From Pontibacter burrus (GTDB lineage: Bacteria > Bacteroidota > Bacteroidia > Cytophagales > Hymenobacteraceae): a stretch of 64,000 bases of DNA. Location: assembly GCF_010686685.1 (NCBI RefSeq), contig NZ_JAAGWD010000005.1, positions 310,001-374,000 of the forward strand, in the 5' to 3' direction. Positions 17,220 through 27,568 of this stretch are shown in pieces; the stretch's first letter is position 1, and the number at the start of each line of letters is the position of its first letter. The notes under the pieces were generated by a model. It made no database searches, was not told the DNA's origin, and saw nothing but the letters and a program-made list of their open reading frames with translations. The position numbers and the translations under genes were made by a program.

Positions 17220-18616
17220 GCGTTTTTCTTAACTATACTTGCCGACATTTCTGCTTCCATTACCAATTGGCCACCCACAAAAGCCTGACCAGACATTTTG
17301 GCGATGCCGCGCTTAATTGGAGCCAGCAATTCACATTTAAAGATGATTGTATCTCCCGGAATTACTTTGCGTTTAAAGCGGCATTTGTCTACAGCCAGGA
17401 AATATGTCCAGTAATCTTCAGGATTCTCTACAGTATTTAAAACCAGGATACCACCGGTCTGCGCCATCGCCTCGATCTGGATCACACCCGGCAGGATTGG
17501 ATTACCCGGGAAATGGCCCTGGAAGAACGGCTCGTTCATGGTAACATTTTTCACACCGGTTACTGTTGTTTCATCCAGATGAATGATCTTATCGATCAGC
17601 AGGAATGGGTAACGGTGCGGCAAAGTAGCCGTGATCTGGTTTATATCCATTACAGGCGGCTTTTTCTCATCGTACACTGGTACGTTTTGGATTGATGCTT
17701 CCTGTATGGCTCTCTTAACCCGCTTTGCAAACGCAACGTTAGCTGCGTGGCCTGGGCGGGCTGCTAAAATCTGTCCTTTTATTGGTCTACCGATCAGGGC
17801 AAGGTCGCCCATCAGGTCGAGCAGTTTGTGGCGAGCAGGCTCGTTTTTGAAGCGCAGTTCGGTATTGTTCAGCGTACCTGTTTCCTTTACTTCCACCTTT
17901 GGCTTGTTCAGCATAGTGGCCAGTTGGGTCAGCTCATCGTCGTTCACCACACGGTCAACTATAACTATAGCGTTATCCAGGTTACCGCCTTTAATCAAAT
18001 TTTGCTTGTGCAGGGCTTCCAGTTCGTGCAGGAAACAGAACGTGCGGCAAGGCGCGATCTCTTTCTCAAACTGGTTCATGTTGGTGATGGAGGCATGCTG
18101 GCTACCAAGCACCGGCGAGTTATAGTCTACCATTGCCGTCAGGCGGTAGTCGTTCAGCGGCAAGCCAACAATTTCCACACCACGCGCTTCATCTTTGTAG
18201 GTAAGGCCTTCTGTAATCTCGAAGTAGTTACGCAGGGCGTTTTGCTCCTGCACACCTACGCTCAACAGCGCCTTTACAAATTCAATGGAAGAACCATCCA
18301 TAATCGGAGGCTCCGGGCCATCCAACTGGATCAGTACGTTATCGATCTCCAGGCCAACCAGGGCGGCAAGGGTATGTTCTACCGTATGTACTCTGGCACC
18401 ATTCTGTTCTATAGTTGTTCCACGCGACAGGTCCACCACATTATCTACATCGGCTGCAACTATAGGCTGCTCGGGTAAATCTATGCGCTGAAACTTGTAG
18501 CCATGGTTTGCCGGCGCCGGGTTAAATGTCATGTTCGACACAACTCCGGTATGCAATCCAATACCGGTAACTGTAACCGGCGCTTTAATGGTATGCTGTT
18601 TATGATTCATTACCAA
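17216..18616 (-). CDS. lpxC-fabZ: Bifunctional LpxC deacetylase / FabZ dehydratase fusion
   Basis: Residues 1 to about 300 are LpxC, the zinc deacetylase that commits UDP-3-O-acyl-GlcNAc to lipid A synthesis. VTGIGLHTGV, the zinc-ligand segment VEHTLAAL, and RHKLLDLMGDLALIGRPIKG are visible. Residues from about 315 to 466 are FabZ, the 3-hydroxyacyl-ACP dehydratase, with LPHRYPFLLIDKI and the active-site region FFQGHFPGNPILPGV. This fusion is a known feature of Bacteroidota and links the competition for hydroxyacyl-ACP in one chain. A TAnnTTTG box lies 68 bp upstream, so it can be transcribed apart from lpxD. Confidence 0.96.
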   Translation of the reverse strand: MVMNHKQHTIKAPVTVTGIGLHTGVVSNMTFNPAPANHGYKFQRIDLPEQPIVAADVDNVVDLSRGTTIEQNGARVHTVEHTLAALVGLEIDNVLIQLDGPEPPIMDGSSIEFVKALLSVGVQEQNALRNYFEITEGLTYKDEARGVEIVGLPLNDYRLTAMVDYNSPVLGSQHASITNMNQFEKEIAPCRTFCFLHELEALHKQNLIKGGNLDNAIVIVDRVVNDDELTQLATMLNKPKVEVKETGTLNNTELRFKNEPARHKLLDLMGDLALIGRPIKGQILAARPGHAANVAFAKRVKRAIQEASIQNVPVYDEKKPPVMDINQITATLPHRYPFLLIDKIIHLDETTVTGVKNVTMNEPFFQGHFPGNPILPGVIQIEAMAQTGGILVLNTVENPEDYWTYFLAVDKCRFKRKVIPGDTIIFKCELLAPIKRGIAKMSGQAFVGGQLVMEAEMSASIVKKNA

Positions 18617-18684
18617 TTTGATCTATTCTAGGCCCTGGCGCTTTTACAGCACAAAAACATACCTGTGCAGGGTGAATTTTCCTG

Positions 18685-18692
18685 CAAACTTA
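18685..18692 (-). promoter_or_regulatory. -7 promoter box for lpxC/fabZ
   Basis: The minus strand reads TAAGTTTG, matching TAnnTTTG, in the 142-bp gap between lpxD and lpxC/fabZ. It suggests an internal promoter in the lpx cluster. Confidence 0.5.
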
Positions 18693-18758
18693 AGGTTTTA
18701 TAACTGCCTTGCCAATAATATTTTTTTAACCTGTGCCTGCGGCTGAAATTTAAGCTTT

Positions 18759-19781
18759 TTACTTTTCTTCGCGGAGTGCTTCCAGTTCGCGTTGCAGTTC
18801 CGGAAGCTTTCTGAACACTGCCAGTGCACGCAGGTTTTGCTTGTAGTCGAAGGCTGGGGAGCCCTGAATGATAGTTCCCGATTTTTTAATGGTTTTGCCT
18901 ACCCCGGACTGGGCACCTATGGTAGTTTTATCGGCAATAGTGATATGACCAACTATACCAACTTGTCCGGCTATAACACACTGGTTGCCAATTTTGGCTG
19001 AACCTGAAATACCGGTTTGTGCGGCGATAACCGTGTGCTGGCCAATTTCTACGTTATGGGCAATCTGTACCAGGTTATCTATTTTGGTACCTTTTCGGAT
19101 GATGGTAGAACCCATGGTAGCACAGTCAATGGTGGTATTGGCCCCGATCGATACATCGTCTTCCAGCACCACATTACCAATTTGAGGTACCATTTTATAA
19201 GAGCCGTCGGGTTGTGGGGCAAAACCGAAACCGTCGCTGCCCAATACAACGCCTGCATGAATTGTACAATTACTGCCAACTACAGTGTTTGGGTAAAGTT
19301 TTGCTCCTGCAAAAATGGTAGTATTATCCCCTATTGTTACGTTGTCGCCAAGGTAAACCTGTGGAAAAAGGCGTACGTTCTCTCCAATCTTACAGTTATT
19401 GCCGATATAGGAGAAAGCGCCCCTGTAGTGGTTTTCGCCGATGGTACTGTTGCTGCCTATAAAAGCGGGTTCTTCGACTCCGGTTTTGGAGGCAAGCAAA
19501 GCGGCCTGGTAGTGGTGCAATAGCGTTGAGAAGCTGCTATAAGGATCACTAACACGGATAAGGGCAGCTGATACTGGCTTTTTAAGTTCCAGACTTTCCG
19601 AAACAATTACGGCACTTGCACCGGTGCTGTATAAATATGGTTCATACTTTGGGTTAGCCAAAAAAGAAAGTGCACCAGATTGAGCCTCTTCAATTTTAGC
19701 TAAAGTACTGACTTTTGCTAAGTTATCTCCTTCCACACGCCCCTGCAACAGGTCAGCTATTTGTTGAACAGTAAATTCCAT
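18759..19781 (-). CDS. lpxD: UDP-3-O-(3-hydroxyacyl)glucosamine N-acyltransferase LpxD
   Basis: LpxD adds the second hydroxyacyl chain, at the 2-amino group, in lipid A synthesis. The 340-residue protein has the N-terminal uridine-binding domain (residues 1-100, with [16 protein letters not shown]), a hexapeptide-repeat beta helix (about 105-290, with [15 protein letters not shown] and [15 protein letters not shown], which holds the catalytic histidine), and a short C-terminal helix. It is the first gene of the lpx cluster. The spacer upstream is composite repeat copy B rather than the expected HD gene. Confidence 0.96.
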   Translation of the reverse strand: MEFTVQQIADLLQGRVEGDNLAKVSTLAKIEEAQSGALSFLANPKYEPYLYSTGASAVIVSESLELKKPVSAALIRVSDPYSSFSTLLHHYQAALLASKTGVEEPAFIGSNSTIGENHYRGAFSYIGNNCKIGENVRLFPQVYLGDNVTIGDNTTIFAGAKLYPNTVVGSNCTIHAGVVLGSDGFGFAPQPDGSYKMVPQIGNVVLEDDVSIGANTTIDCATMGSTIIRKGTKIDNLVQIAHNVEIGQHTVIAAQTGISGSAKIGNQCVIAGQVGIVGHITIADKTTIGAQSGVGKTIKKSGTIIQGSPAFDYKQNLRALAVFRKLPELQRELEALREEK

Positions 19782-19829
19782 GATGTAAAATTATAGCAAA
19801 TTCTTAAAAACGCTAATGGTTAGGGGGCG

Positions 19830-19837
19830 CAAACTTA
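19830..19837 (-). promoter_or_regulatory. -7 promoter box for lpxD
   Basis: The minus strand reads TAAGTTTG, matching TAnnTTTG, 48 bp before the lpxD ATG. If the inversion reading is right, this promoter either predates it or now replaces readthrough from the HD gene. Confidence 0.5.
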
Positions 19838-20039
19838 ATAAAAAGTTAGCGTTAGCGTGCTGTTTTATCAGAATACTACGGGCTATTATCCTTCTTAAAT
19901 GCTATAACCGACACGATTTCAGGGGTCTCCAAACTTAAATTTTGCTTTATCTGGAAGTAAGTTTCCCAGTTCTGCGGAGTATGTTGTCTGAACCGCAGAT
20001 TAAGGGAGCTTTGATGGTTTTATGGAATTGGCTTTTGCT

Positions 20040-20775
20040 ATAGTATGGATTATAGTTCTATAGTTAGTTTAGCTCCTAGTGCGGGTTTGCAATTCTAATA
20101 GCCCAGTAGGGATAGAACTGGTAGTAGCTGTAGAGTTCTATAGTTAGCTTTTGTCCACCCTCCTAGCCCCTCAGAGCTACGCTCGCTACCTTCGAACTCT
20201 CGTTCTTTGTAGTCCAAGGAGGGGAACTCTGACATTGCTATAGTTTGAGCTATAGTTCTATAGTTGGCCATTAACCCACCCCTGCCCCTCCCAAGAGGGG
20301 AATTCTGCTTTTACATTTCAACAGTTATAGTTCTATAGTTACAGTCCACGAACAGGACAGGTTTACCTGTCCCCTTGGAACTACCACCACGAAAAGCCAA
20401 GCAACTATAGCTATAGAATCAAACTATAGTGGTAGCTATCGAAAGATCACAGTCTTTGGTTGAGCGCCTTTGACTTGTTGCGGTGCTGTCAGGCAACCCG
20501 AGTGCAGCGAGGGTAGCAAGAAGGCAGCAGCGCGATGCCCTTATCGAGGGCCCCTACCCCCAAGACGAGGCCTCGCGGCCGGGAGCGCACCAAAGCTGGC
20601 TTGAAACGATAGGTAAGTAAAGCTCCCAAGACAAAAAGGTCACTATGGAAGAGACTGCCTGTGTCGAGTAGCGATTATAGCCAACTATAAGCTGAGATAG
20701 ATTTCTCGCTATACTCGAAATGACAATATAGTGGAGGACATATAAGATGTCTCGACAAACCCTCGAAATGACTAT
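20040..20775 (-). repeat. Composite intergenic repeat, copy B
   Basis: This holds most of the 1.1-kb gene-free stretch between lpxD and valS. It is oriented opposite to copy A. From the left it has CTATAGTTCTATAGTT clusters alternating with CCCCTCC hairpins (for example near 20280-20305), then the GC-rich core 20435-20596, which is about 20 bp longer than other copies because of an inserted CTTATCGAGGGCCCCTACC, and last an ATAAGATGTCTCG REP-like end. The remaining bases 19838-20039 show nothing I can name. Confidence 0.85.
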
Positions 20776-20854
20776 AGAAAGCTATAAAGCAAATAAGCGC
20801 CATGACTGGTGCAGAAAACAAGCTTTCGCATGAGTTTACCTAATACAACAAATC

Positions 20855-20887
20855 AAAAGGGGCTGTTCTTAAAGATCAGCCCCTTTT
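20855..20887 (-). terminator. Terminator after valS
   Basis: AAAAGGGGCTG (20855-20865) pairs with CAGCCCCTTTT (20877-20887) around an 11-nt loop. On the minus strand it lies just after the valS stop and an exact AACTATAGTT (20899-20908). Confidence 0.8.
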
Positions 20888-20907
20888 CTAAATTTATAAA
20901 CTATAGT

Positions 20908-23538
20908 TTACAGCGTTGCTAAACTCTGCTCAATGGCATTAATCTTGGCTTCGGCATCCGCCTGCTTCTTACGCTCATTGGCAATCACCGCTTCCGGGGC
21001 ACCGCTTACAAAACGCTCGTTGCTCAGCTTCTTCTTAACCGACTCTAGGAAGCCTTTGGTGTACTCCAGTTCCTTCTGAAGACGCTCGCGTTCTGCTTCC
21101 ACATCAATGTTACCTTCCATCGGAATAAAGAACTCATCGCCGGCTTCTACAAAGCTGATGGCACCTTCCACGTTCTCCTGCACAAAGTTGATCTCGTTGA
21201 TGTTAGCCAGTTTGCGAATGATGCTCAGGAATTGCTCATAACCATCCTGGTTCATCACCTTAATCGACAGATCAAGTGCTTTGGTCTGGGCAATGTTCTT
21301 TGAGTTACGGATGTTACGGATGGCAGCCACTACTTTTAGTACGCTCTCCATTCGTGCATTCAGGTCCTTATCAAACGTGTCTTTCTTCGGCCATGCAGAA
21401 ACGATGAGGTATTCCTTCTCTTTACGTTCTTTCAGGTCGTGCCAGATCTCCTCGGTAATAAACGGCATAAACGGATGTAGTACCTTCAGCACGCGCTCCA
21501 GGTTGGCTATAGTTGCATCCAGGGTCTGCTTGTCAATTGGCTGCTGATAAGCCGGTTTGATCATCTCCAGGTAGTTCGAGCAGAAATCATCCCACACCAG
21601 TTTGTACACCGAAAGCAGAGCATCCGAAATACGGAATTTCTCAAAGTGGTCCTCGATCTGAACAAAAGCCTCGTTAAAGCGCGACTCAAACCACTTGATA
21701 GACGTCTCGTTCGGGCAAGGCAGGTTCTCGTCTACTTCCCAACCTTTAATCAGACGGAAGGCGTTCCAGATCTTGTTGCTGAAGTTACGGCCCTGCTCTA
21801 CCAGTTTCTCATCAAACAGCAGGTCGTTACCGGCTGGTGAGCTAAACAACATACCGGCACGCACGCCATCGGCACCATACTGGTCTATTAAATCCAGCGG
21901 ATCTGGTGAGTTGCCCAGCGATTTCGACATTTTACGGCCCTGCGCATCACGCACGATACCCGTCAGGTACACGTTGCGGAACGGCATTTCGTTTCTGAAC
22001 TCGTAGCCAGCCATGATCATACGTGCTACCCAGAAGAACAGGATCTCAGGGGCTGTAACCAGATCGTTGGTTGGGTAGTAGTACAGTACGTCTTTGTTGT
22101 CCGGGTCTTTAAAGCCGTCGAACACAGAGATAGGCCATAACCACGACGAGAACCAAGTATCCAGCACGTCTTCGTCCTGGCGCAGGTCTGTTAGTTGCAA
22201 TTCAGCGTTACCGCTCTGCTTGCGAGCAAGTTCCAGGGCCTCTTCTTTGGTTGTAGCTACCACAAATGTACCATCTGGCAGGTAGTAAGCCGGAATCTGC
22301 TGGCCCCACCACAGCTGGCGAGAAATACACCAGTCACGGATATTCTCCATCCAGGAACGGTACATGTTCTTGAACTTAGGCGGGTGCAGGCGAATCTGGT
22401 CTTCCATCACGGCTTCCAGCGCAGGCTTACCCATTTTATCCATTTTGCACCACCACTGCATCGAGAGGCGTGGCTCAATTACGGCGCCCGTACGCTCCGA
22501 TGTCTGCAGCACGCTTGGGTACTCTACTATTTTCTCCAGAAGCCCGGCTTCCTGAAGGTCTTTTACAATATTACGTCGCGCAGCAAAACGATCCTGCCCT
22601 ACATACAGCTGCGCCTTCTCGTTCAGGGTACCGTCGTCGTTCAGGATATCGATAATCGGAAGGTTGTGCTTCTGGCCCAGTTCGTAGTCGTTCAGGTCGT
22701 GAGCCGGGGTAACTTTAAGCGCACCTGTACCAAACTCTATCGTTACATATTCATCCAGAATTACCGGAATTTCTTTTCCCAGCAACGGAATACGTACCGA
22801 CTTACCGTGCAAGTGGGTGTAACGCTCATCATTCGGGTTAACGGCTATGGCTACGTCGGCCATAATGGTCTCAGGGCGCGATGTAGCAACCGTAATGTAT
22901 GTTTTTTCGGCTCCGTCTGCTACCACTTCATAGTTCAGGTGGTAGAGTTTCGCCATTGTCTCTTTCGGAATTACTTCTTCATCTGAAAGGGCGGTTTTGC
23001 CTTGCGGGTCCCAGTTAACCATGCGCACGCCACGGTAGATCTGGCCTTTGCGATAAAGGTCCACGAACACTTCGATAACGGCAGCGCTCAGGTCTTCTTC
23101 CATGGTAAATCGGGTACGATCCCAGTCGCAGGAAGCACCTAGTTTCTTCAGCTGCTCCAGGATAATGCCGCCGTATTTTTCTTTCCACTCCCAGGCATAT
23201 TTCAGGAACTCGTCGCGGGTCAGGTCTTTTTTCTCGATGCCGCGCTCTTTCAGCATCGCTACAACTTTCGCTTCGGTAGCAATAGAAGCATGGTCGGTAC
23301 CCGGCACCCAGCAAGCCTCCTTGCCTTGCATACGCGCACGACGAATCAGTACATCCTGGATGGTATTATTTAGCATGTGCCCCATATGCAGCACGCCTGT
23401 TACGTTTGGCGGCGGAATTACAATGGTGTAAGGCTCTTTGTTAGGGTTTGGCTTAGAGCGGAAAAAACCACGCTCCATCCAGCTGCTGTACCACTTTTCT
23501 TCTACTTCTCTGGGATTATATTTCTTTGCTATCGACAT
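20908..23538 (-). CDS. valS: Valyl-tRNA synthetase
   Basis: This class I synthetase charges tRNA-Val in the cytoplasm. The 876 residues are full length. The HIGH-type motif is [13 protein letters not shown] (HMGH at 51-54) and the KMSKS motif is [12 protein letters not shown] in the second half. The editing domain lies between ([12 protein letters not shown]). The C-terminal region is the Val-specific coiled coil ([16 protein letters not shown]). A TAnnTTTG box lies upstream. Only one palindrome-type copy (near 21508) is seen in 2.6 kb, in contrast to nearby poorly conserved genes. Confidence 0.97.
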   Translation of the reverse strand: MSIAKKYNPREVEEKWYSSWMERGFFRSKPNPNKEPYTIVIPPPNVTGVLHMGHMLNNTIQDVLIRRARMQGKEACWVPGTDHASIATEAKVVAMLKERGIEKKDLTRDEFLKYAWEWKEKYGGIILEQLKKLGASCDWDRTRFTMEEDLSAAVIEVFVDLYRKGQIYRGVRMVNWDPQGKTALSDEEVIPKETMAKLYHLNYEVVADGAEKTYITVATSRPETIMADVAIAVNPNDERYTHLHGKSVRIPLLGKEIPVILDEYVTIEFGTGALKVTPAHDLNDYELGQKHNLPIIDILNDDGTLNEKAQLYVGQDRFAARRNIVKDLQEAGLLEKIVEYPSVLQTSERTGAVIEPRLSMQWWCKMDKMGKPALEAVMEDQIRLHPPKFKNMYRSWMENIRDWCISRQLWWGQQIPAYYLPDGTFVVATTKEEALELARKQSGNAELQLTDLRQDEDVLDTWFSSWLWPISVFDGFKDPDNKDVLYYYPTNDLVTAPEILFFWVARMIMAGYEFRNEMPFRNVYLTGIVRDAQGRKMSKSLGNSPDPLDLIDQYGADGVRAGMLFSSPAGNDLLFDEKLVEQGRNFSNKIWNAFRLIKGWEVDENLPCPNETSIKWFESRFNEAFVQIEDHFEKFRISDALLSVYKLVWDDFCSNYLEMIKPAYQQPIDKQTLDATIANLERVLKVLHPFMPFITEEIWHDLKERKEKEYLIVSAWPKKDTFDKDLNARMESVLKVVAAIRNIRNSKNIAQTKALDLSIKVMNQDGYEQFLSIIRKLANINEINFVQENVEGAISFVEAGDEFFIPMEGNIDVEAERERLQKELEYTKGFLESVKKKLSNERFVSGAPEAVIANERKKQADAEAKINAIEQSLATL

Positions 23539-23575
23539 CTTATAGTTGATTTTGCTGCTTGTTAGCGCTAAAAAG

Positions 23576-23583
23576 CAAAAATA
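23576..23583 (-). promoter_or_regulatory. -7 promoter box for valS
   Basis: The minus strand reads TATTTTTG, matching TAnnTTTG, 37 bp before the valS start. Confidence 0.5.
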
Positions 23584-23851
23584 GGGATTTTTGCTGATTG
23601 TTGATTGCTAATTGATGATTGTTGTTTGTCTGAATCTCTAAGTAGGGCCCCTACCCTAAGGATTTACAGGATTTTAGGATGGACAGGATTCAAACTCTTC
23701 CTTAACCCGAGAGCGATTATATCATACTGTCATCCTGAAAGGATTTTGTGAGACTATAGCAACGGCTTAACCTCCCTTCTACCAAGTTTCTTGCAGAATG
23801 ACAAGAAATTTTTAAAATCCTGGAAATCCTAAAATCCTGATTTAGACAAGT
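23584..23851. repeat. Intergenic low-complexity and REP-like sequence
   Basis: A TTGATTGCTAATTGATGATTG run, an ACAGGATTTTAGGATGGAC-type repeat and its partial inverse AAATCCTAAAATCCTGA, and a GTCATCCTGAAAGGATTTTG segment akin to 53656-53680 make up this stretch. No gene is seen. Confidence 0.6.
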
Positions 23852-24445
23852 TCAGACGACCTGCAGGTTATACTTTGTAAGCAGCCCCTGTAAGCCATAT
23901 TGCGAGAACTTAGCCTTTTTGATGGTGTTGATCTCTGGATCAATGTCAAAATTAAAGGCAGTTGAAAGATCGGCACCGGTAAGGCTGCTATAGTTGAACA
24001 CCGCCCGTTCCAAGTCGGTGTTATCAAACAAGGCACTTGTAAGATTGGTATTGGAGAAATCTACACCTTTCAGGGAACACTTTACAAACCTGGTTTTGGC
24101 CATCTTCCTTTTCGCAAACGACGCATAATCGAGCAGGCAATTCTCGAAATACACGGTAAACAGGAAATCTTCGCACTCGCTATAGTTGATGCCAGTAAGC
24201 TTACATTCCTTAAACTCCACATTGTTTATAGTTGCGTGGCTGAGCTTGAGCATGGCTAGGTTGCAGCCAATAAAGGTGCAGTCGGTGAAGCGGCTACCGA
24301 AGAAGTTGCTGCCTGAAAAGTCGCAATTCTTAAACGTGCAGTTCTCGAACTCGCGGTTTTTTACTTCCTTATTAGGGTAAACAATCTTCTCGAATACCTT
24401 ATTTTCGTGTAGCTGGCCTTCCATTTTGCTCTCGTTAACAATCAA
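23852..24445 (-). CDS. Pentapeptide-repeat protein, Qnr/McbG-like
   Basis: The 197-residue protein is made of A(D/N)LXX-type pentapeptide repeats from about residue 33 to 165 (FENCTFKNCDFSG, FTDCTFIGCNL, FDNTDLERAVFNYSSLTGADL), predicting a right-handed quadrilateral beta helix. The C-terminal INTIKKAKFSQYGLQGLL resembles the tail of Qnr proteins, which dimerise and protect DNA gyrase from quinolones. That activity cannot be claimed from sequence; most chromosomal relatives have unknown roles. An in-frame ATG at 24424 is an alternative start. It reads away from the ferredoxin terminator. Confidence 0.82.
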   Translation of the reverse strand: MIVNESKMEGQLHENKVFEKIVYPNKEVKNREFENCTFKNCDFSGSNFFGSRFTDCTFIGCNLAMLKLSHATINNVEFKECKLTGINYSECEDFLFTVYFENCLLDYASFAKRKMAKTRFVKCSLKGVDFSNTNLTSALFDNTDLERAVFNYSSLTGADLSTAFNFDIDPEINTIKKAKFSQYGLQGLLTKYNLQVV

Positions 24446-24453
24446 AAATAAAC

Positions 24454-24486
24454 AAAAAAACCTGCTCTTGTGAGGCAGGTTTTTTT
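24454..24486 (-). terminator. Terminator after the ferredoxin gene
   Basis: CCTGC (24461-24465) and GCAGG (24475-24479) form the stem, with A and T runs of seven on the sides. An exact AACTATAGTT (24491-24500) lies between the stop codon and the hairpin. Confidence 0.8.
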
Positions 24487-24505
24487 GGTAAACTATAGTT
24501 TATGC

Positions 24506-24917
<412 letters not shown>

Positions 24918-24969
24918 GGAACATTAACCGTCCCTATCAAATAAAATTTATACGCGTACCATACATACC

Positions 24970-25980
24970 ATGACATTAGAGAACAGGATTGAAGCATTTG
25001 TGGAGCTGGGCAAGCAATTAAAAAACCTTAGCCCCGACGAACGACAGGTTTGGGCGCGCATGGCGCAGTCGCGTAACCCGTGGTTCGATGAAGAGAATGT
25101 ATCCTGTGCCCTGCATGGCATCACGCAGATGCTGGAAGAGCAATACCTGCGCGAATGGCTTTACCCGTACCACCTCAAACAGGTTACACCCAAAAAGGTT
25201 GGCGTTGTGATGGCCGGAAATATTCCGATGGTCGGTTTCCACGACTTTTTATCGGTGCTGATAAGCGGTCACTATCTGCTGGCCAAGTTAAGCACAGACG
25301 ATACACCACTGATGCGCCGCCTGGCGGATATGCTGGTAGGTATAGAACCGGCTTTTGCCAACCAGTTCGAGTTTGTAGAGATTCTGAAAGATGCCGACGC
25401 TATTATAGCCACCGGCTCCGACAATACGGCCCGTTATTTTGAGTATTATTTTGCCAAGCACCCGCACATTATCCGTAAAAACCGCACCAGCATTGGCATA
25501 CTAACCGGCCACGAAGAAGCTGATGACCTGAATGCTTTGGGAGATGACTTTTTCCGCTACTATGGTTTAGGCTGCCGTAACGTATCGAAAGTGTTTGTGC
25601 CGGAAGGCTATAAATTCGATAAGTTCTTTGAAGCCAACCAGCACCGCCAAAGCATTTTGGAACACCACAAATACCATAATAACTACGACTACAACAAGTC
25701 CATCCTGCTGGTAAACAAGGTACCGCACTTCGACAATGGCTTTATGCTGGTGCAGCAAAGCGAAAACATGGTCTCTCCTATCTCGGTATTGTTTTACGAT
25801 ACGTTTAGCTCTTTAACAGACCTACGCGAGAAATTGAATGCAGTAAAAGATAAAACACAGGTTGTAGTTTCGGCACACGGCTGGCTGGAAGGCAGCATCC
25901 CGTTCGGCGAAGCCCAATGCCCGATGGTGTGGGATTACGCCGATGGTGTAGATACCTTGGCATTTTTGCAGAAGCTATAG
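24970..25980 (+). CDS. Acyl-CoA reductase (LuxC-like)
   Basis: The 336-residue protein belongs to the LuxC-type acyl-CoA reductase family, which reduces acyl-CoA or acyl thioesters to aldehydes through an acyl-cysteine. The N-terminal part shows PKKVGVVMAGNIPMVGFHDF, and the likely catalytic cysteine is C202 in GLGCRNVSKVFVPEG. The protein is shorter than Photobacterium LuxC (about 480) but of normal size for the Bacteroidota form. No lux genes are present, so light production is not suggested. The stop TAG lies inside CTATAG, and the next gene starts 3 bp later. Confidence 0.85.
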   Translation: MTLENRIEAFVELGKQLKNLSPDERQVWARMAQSRNPWFDEENVSCALHGITQMLEEQYLREWLYPYHLKQVTPKKVGVVMAGNIPMVGFHDFLSVLISGHYLLAKLSTDDTPLMRRLADMLVGIEPAFANQFEFVEILKDADAIIATGSDNTARYFEYYFAKHPHIIRKNRTSIGILTGHEEADDLNALGDDFFRYYGLGCRNVSKVFVPEGYKFDKFFEANQHRQSILEHHKYHNNYDYNKSILLVNKVPHFDNGFMLVQQSENMVSPISVLFYDTFSSLTDLREKLNAVKDKTQVVVSAHGWLEGSIPFGEAQCPMVWDYADGVDTLAFLQKL

Positions 25981-25983
25981 TTT

Positions 25984-26772
25984 GTGAAGGCAAAGTATCT
26001 GCTGCTTTTCTTATTGACTGTAGTTGTTTTGGCAGCTGCCTGGGTTGGCTATACCAAATACTTCAACTCAGCTTATAAATACGCTAAACCTGCCCAGGCT
26101 GCCTTTGTAATCAGTTTTGATGACCAATATGTAGCCGAGTGGTATGCCCAGCGTGCCTTATTTGCAAAATATAATGTGGAAGCCACGTTCTTTATCACCA
26201 ACCCTGACTCCCTTACAAGTGATGAAGTTGAAATGCTTAAAGCACTGGAACGCGACGGGCATGAAATTGCCAGCCATGGAGCAAAGCATGTAAACGCCTT
26301 AAACTATACAGAAGAGCATGGGCTGGAAGCATACATCCAAAACGAAATTATTCCATCTGTAAAATCACTTCAGAAGCTTGGTTTTACGCCTGTAACATTC
26401 GCCTATCCTTACGGGGCAAATTCCAGAACGATAGATCATGAATTGCTGAAGTACTTTTACCTGCTCAGAGGGGATTCGTGGAAAGTAAAAGGAAAAACTG
26501 TAGATGAGCTGGATAAGATATTTTATAGGTACGACGGAAGACGCGTTATTAATGGCTTGGGTATAGACCACGGCAGTGGCGTTACCCTCGAAGATATCGA
26601 ACAAGCTTTTAAAAGAGCTGCTGAGCACAAGCAAGCCATAAAGCTCTACGCTCACGCCATAAACAACTCCAAAGCCACCTACTCCATCTCGCCCGAGATG
26701 CTGGAGAAAATTTTCAAAGCCGCTCAGAAGTATCAACTCACTTCTGTTACCTTCAAAGGCTTGATACTTTAA
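25984..26772 (+). CDS. Polysaccharide deacetylase family protein
   Basis: The 262-residue protein has an N-terminal membrane anchor or signal (residues 4-22) and a NodB-like domain. The metal and base positions are visible as FDD (D46, D47) and the HxxxH pair H98/H102 in IASHGAKH, then FAYPYGANS. Such enzymes remove acetyl groups from peptidoglycan or surface polysaccharide outside the inner membrane; the substrate is not known. It starts with GTG three bases after the acyl-CoA reductase stop, so the two are co-transcribed. Confidence 0.85.
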   Translation: MKAKYLLLFLLTVVVLAAAWVGYTKYFNSAYKYAKPAQAAFVISFDDQYVAEWYAQRALFAKYNVEATFFITNPDSLTSDEVEMLKALERDGHEIASHGAKHVNALNYTEEHGLEAYIQNEIIPSVKSLQKLGFTPVTFAYPYGANSRTIDHELLKYFYLLRGDSWKVKGKTVDELDKIFYRYDGRRVINGLGIDHGSGVTLEDIEQAFKRAAEHKQAIKLYAHAINNSKATYSISPEMLEKIFKAAQKYQLTSVTFKGLIL

Positions 26773-26819
26773 GTCAAGGTCTCCAACAAATAGTCTTCTG
26801 TCTGAACCGGGATTAAGGG

Positions 26820-27552
26820 GGACTGGATGGATCTTTGGGATTGAGCTGATTGCTATAGTTGGAGCTATAGTTTCACCCCTTCCCAACCTTCCCCTTTTGT
26901 CGAGACCCTACCCCCAAAACAGGGGAAGTAGCTTAGGTATCGTTCTATAGTTAGCTAAATCCAACCACCCCAGCCCCTCCTTGTCTAAGGAGGGCAGCTT
27001 TTCAGTCCCTGTAAAGATTGTGCTATAGTTTTATAGTTGGCGTTAGTCATCCCCCTACCCCCTTCGAAGGGGGACAATTTCTGCTACTACTATACTTGCG
27101 CTGTAGTTCTATAGTTGCGAGATAACCCACCCCTAACCCCTCCCGAGAGGGGAATTTCGATTATGGCTATAGTTTAGGCTTCCGTACCTATGAGTAGGCA
27201 GGCGCAGCCTGCCCCTCAGAACTACCACCACGGAAAGGCTACAGAACTATAGCTTATCAAAGTAAACTATAGTTGTAGCTATCGAGTGATCACAGTCTTT
27301 GGGTTGAGCGCCTTTGACTTGTTGCGGTGCCGTCAGGCAACACGAGCGCAGCGAGGGTAGCAAGAAGGCAGCAGCGCGATGCCCGAAGACGGGGCCCCGC
27401 GGCCGTGAGCGCACCAAAGCATCTATAACACTGTAGGCTGGTAAAGCTCCCAGGATAAGTGGCAACTATAGCACAAACTGCTTATTCCCAGTTGCAACTA
27501 TAGTTAGCTAGAGGACATAGTAAGATGTCTCAACCATCGCTCGACATGCCAG
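26820..27552 (-). repeat. Composite intergenic repeat, copy C
   Basis: This fills the spacer between two convergent genes (26773-27568). It has four CCCC-type hairpin units (near 26885, 26965, 27055 and 27125) separated by CTATAGTT/TTATAGTT clusters, a CAGGCGCAGCCTGCC segment (27200-27214), the core 27278-27420, exact AACTATAGTT at 27265-27274 and 27496-27505, and an AAGATGTCTC end. Orientation is as in copy B. A 72-codon open frame across the core shares a short peptide with the frame in copy A only because the DNA is repeated. Confidence 0.85.
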
Positions 27553-27568
27553 TCTGAAACTACAATCC

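Noticed and set aside
24970..25980. Bioluminescence operon because of the LuxC-like protein
   Set aside because: No luxA, luxB, luxD or luxE gene is nearby; the family is wider than light production.
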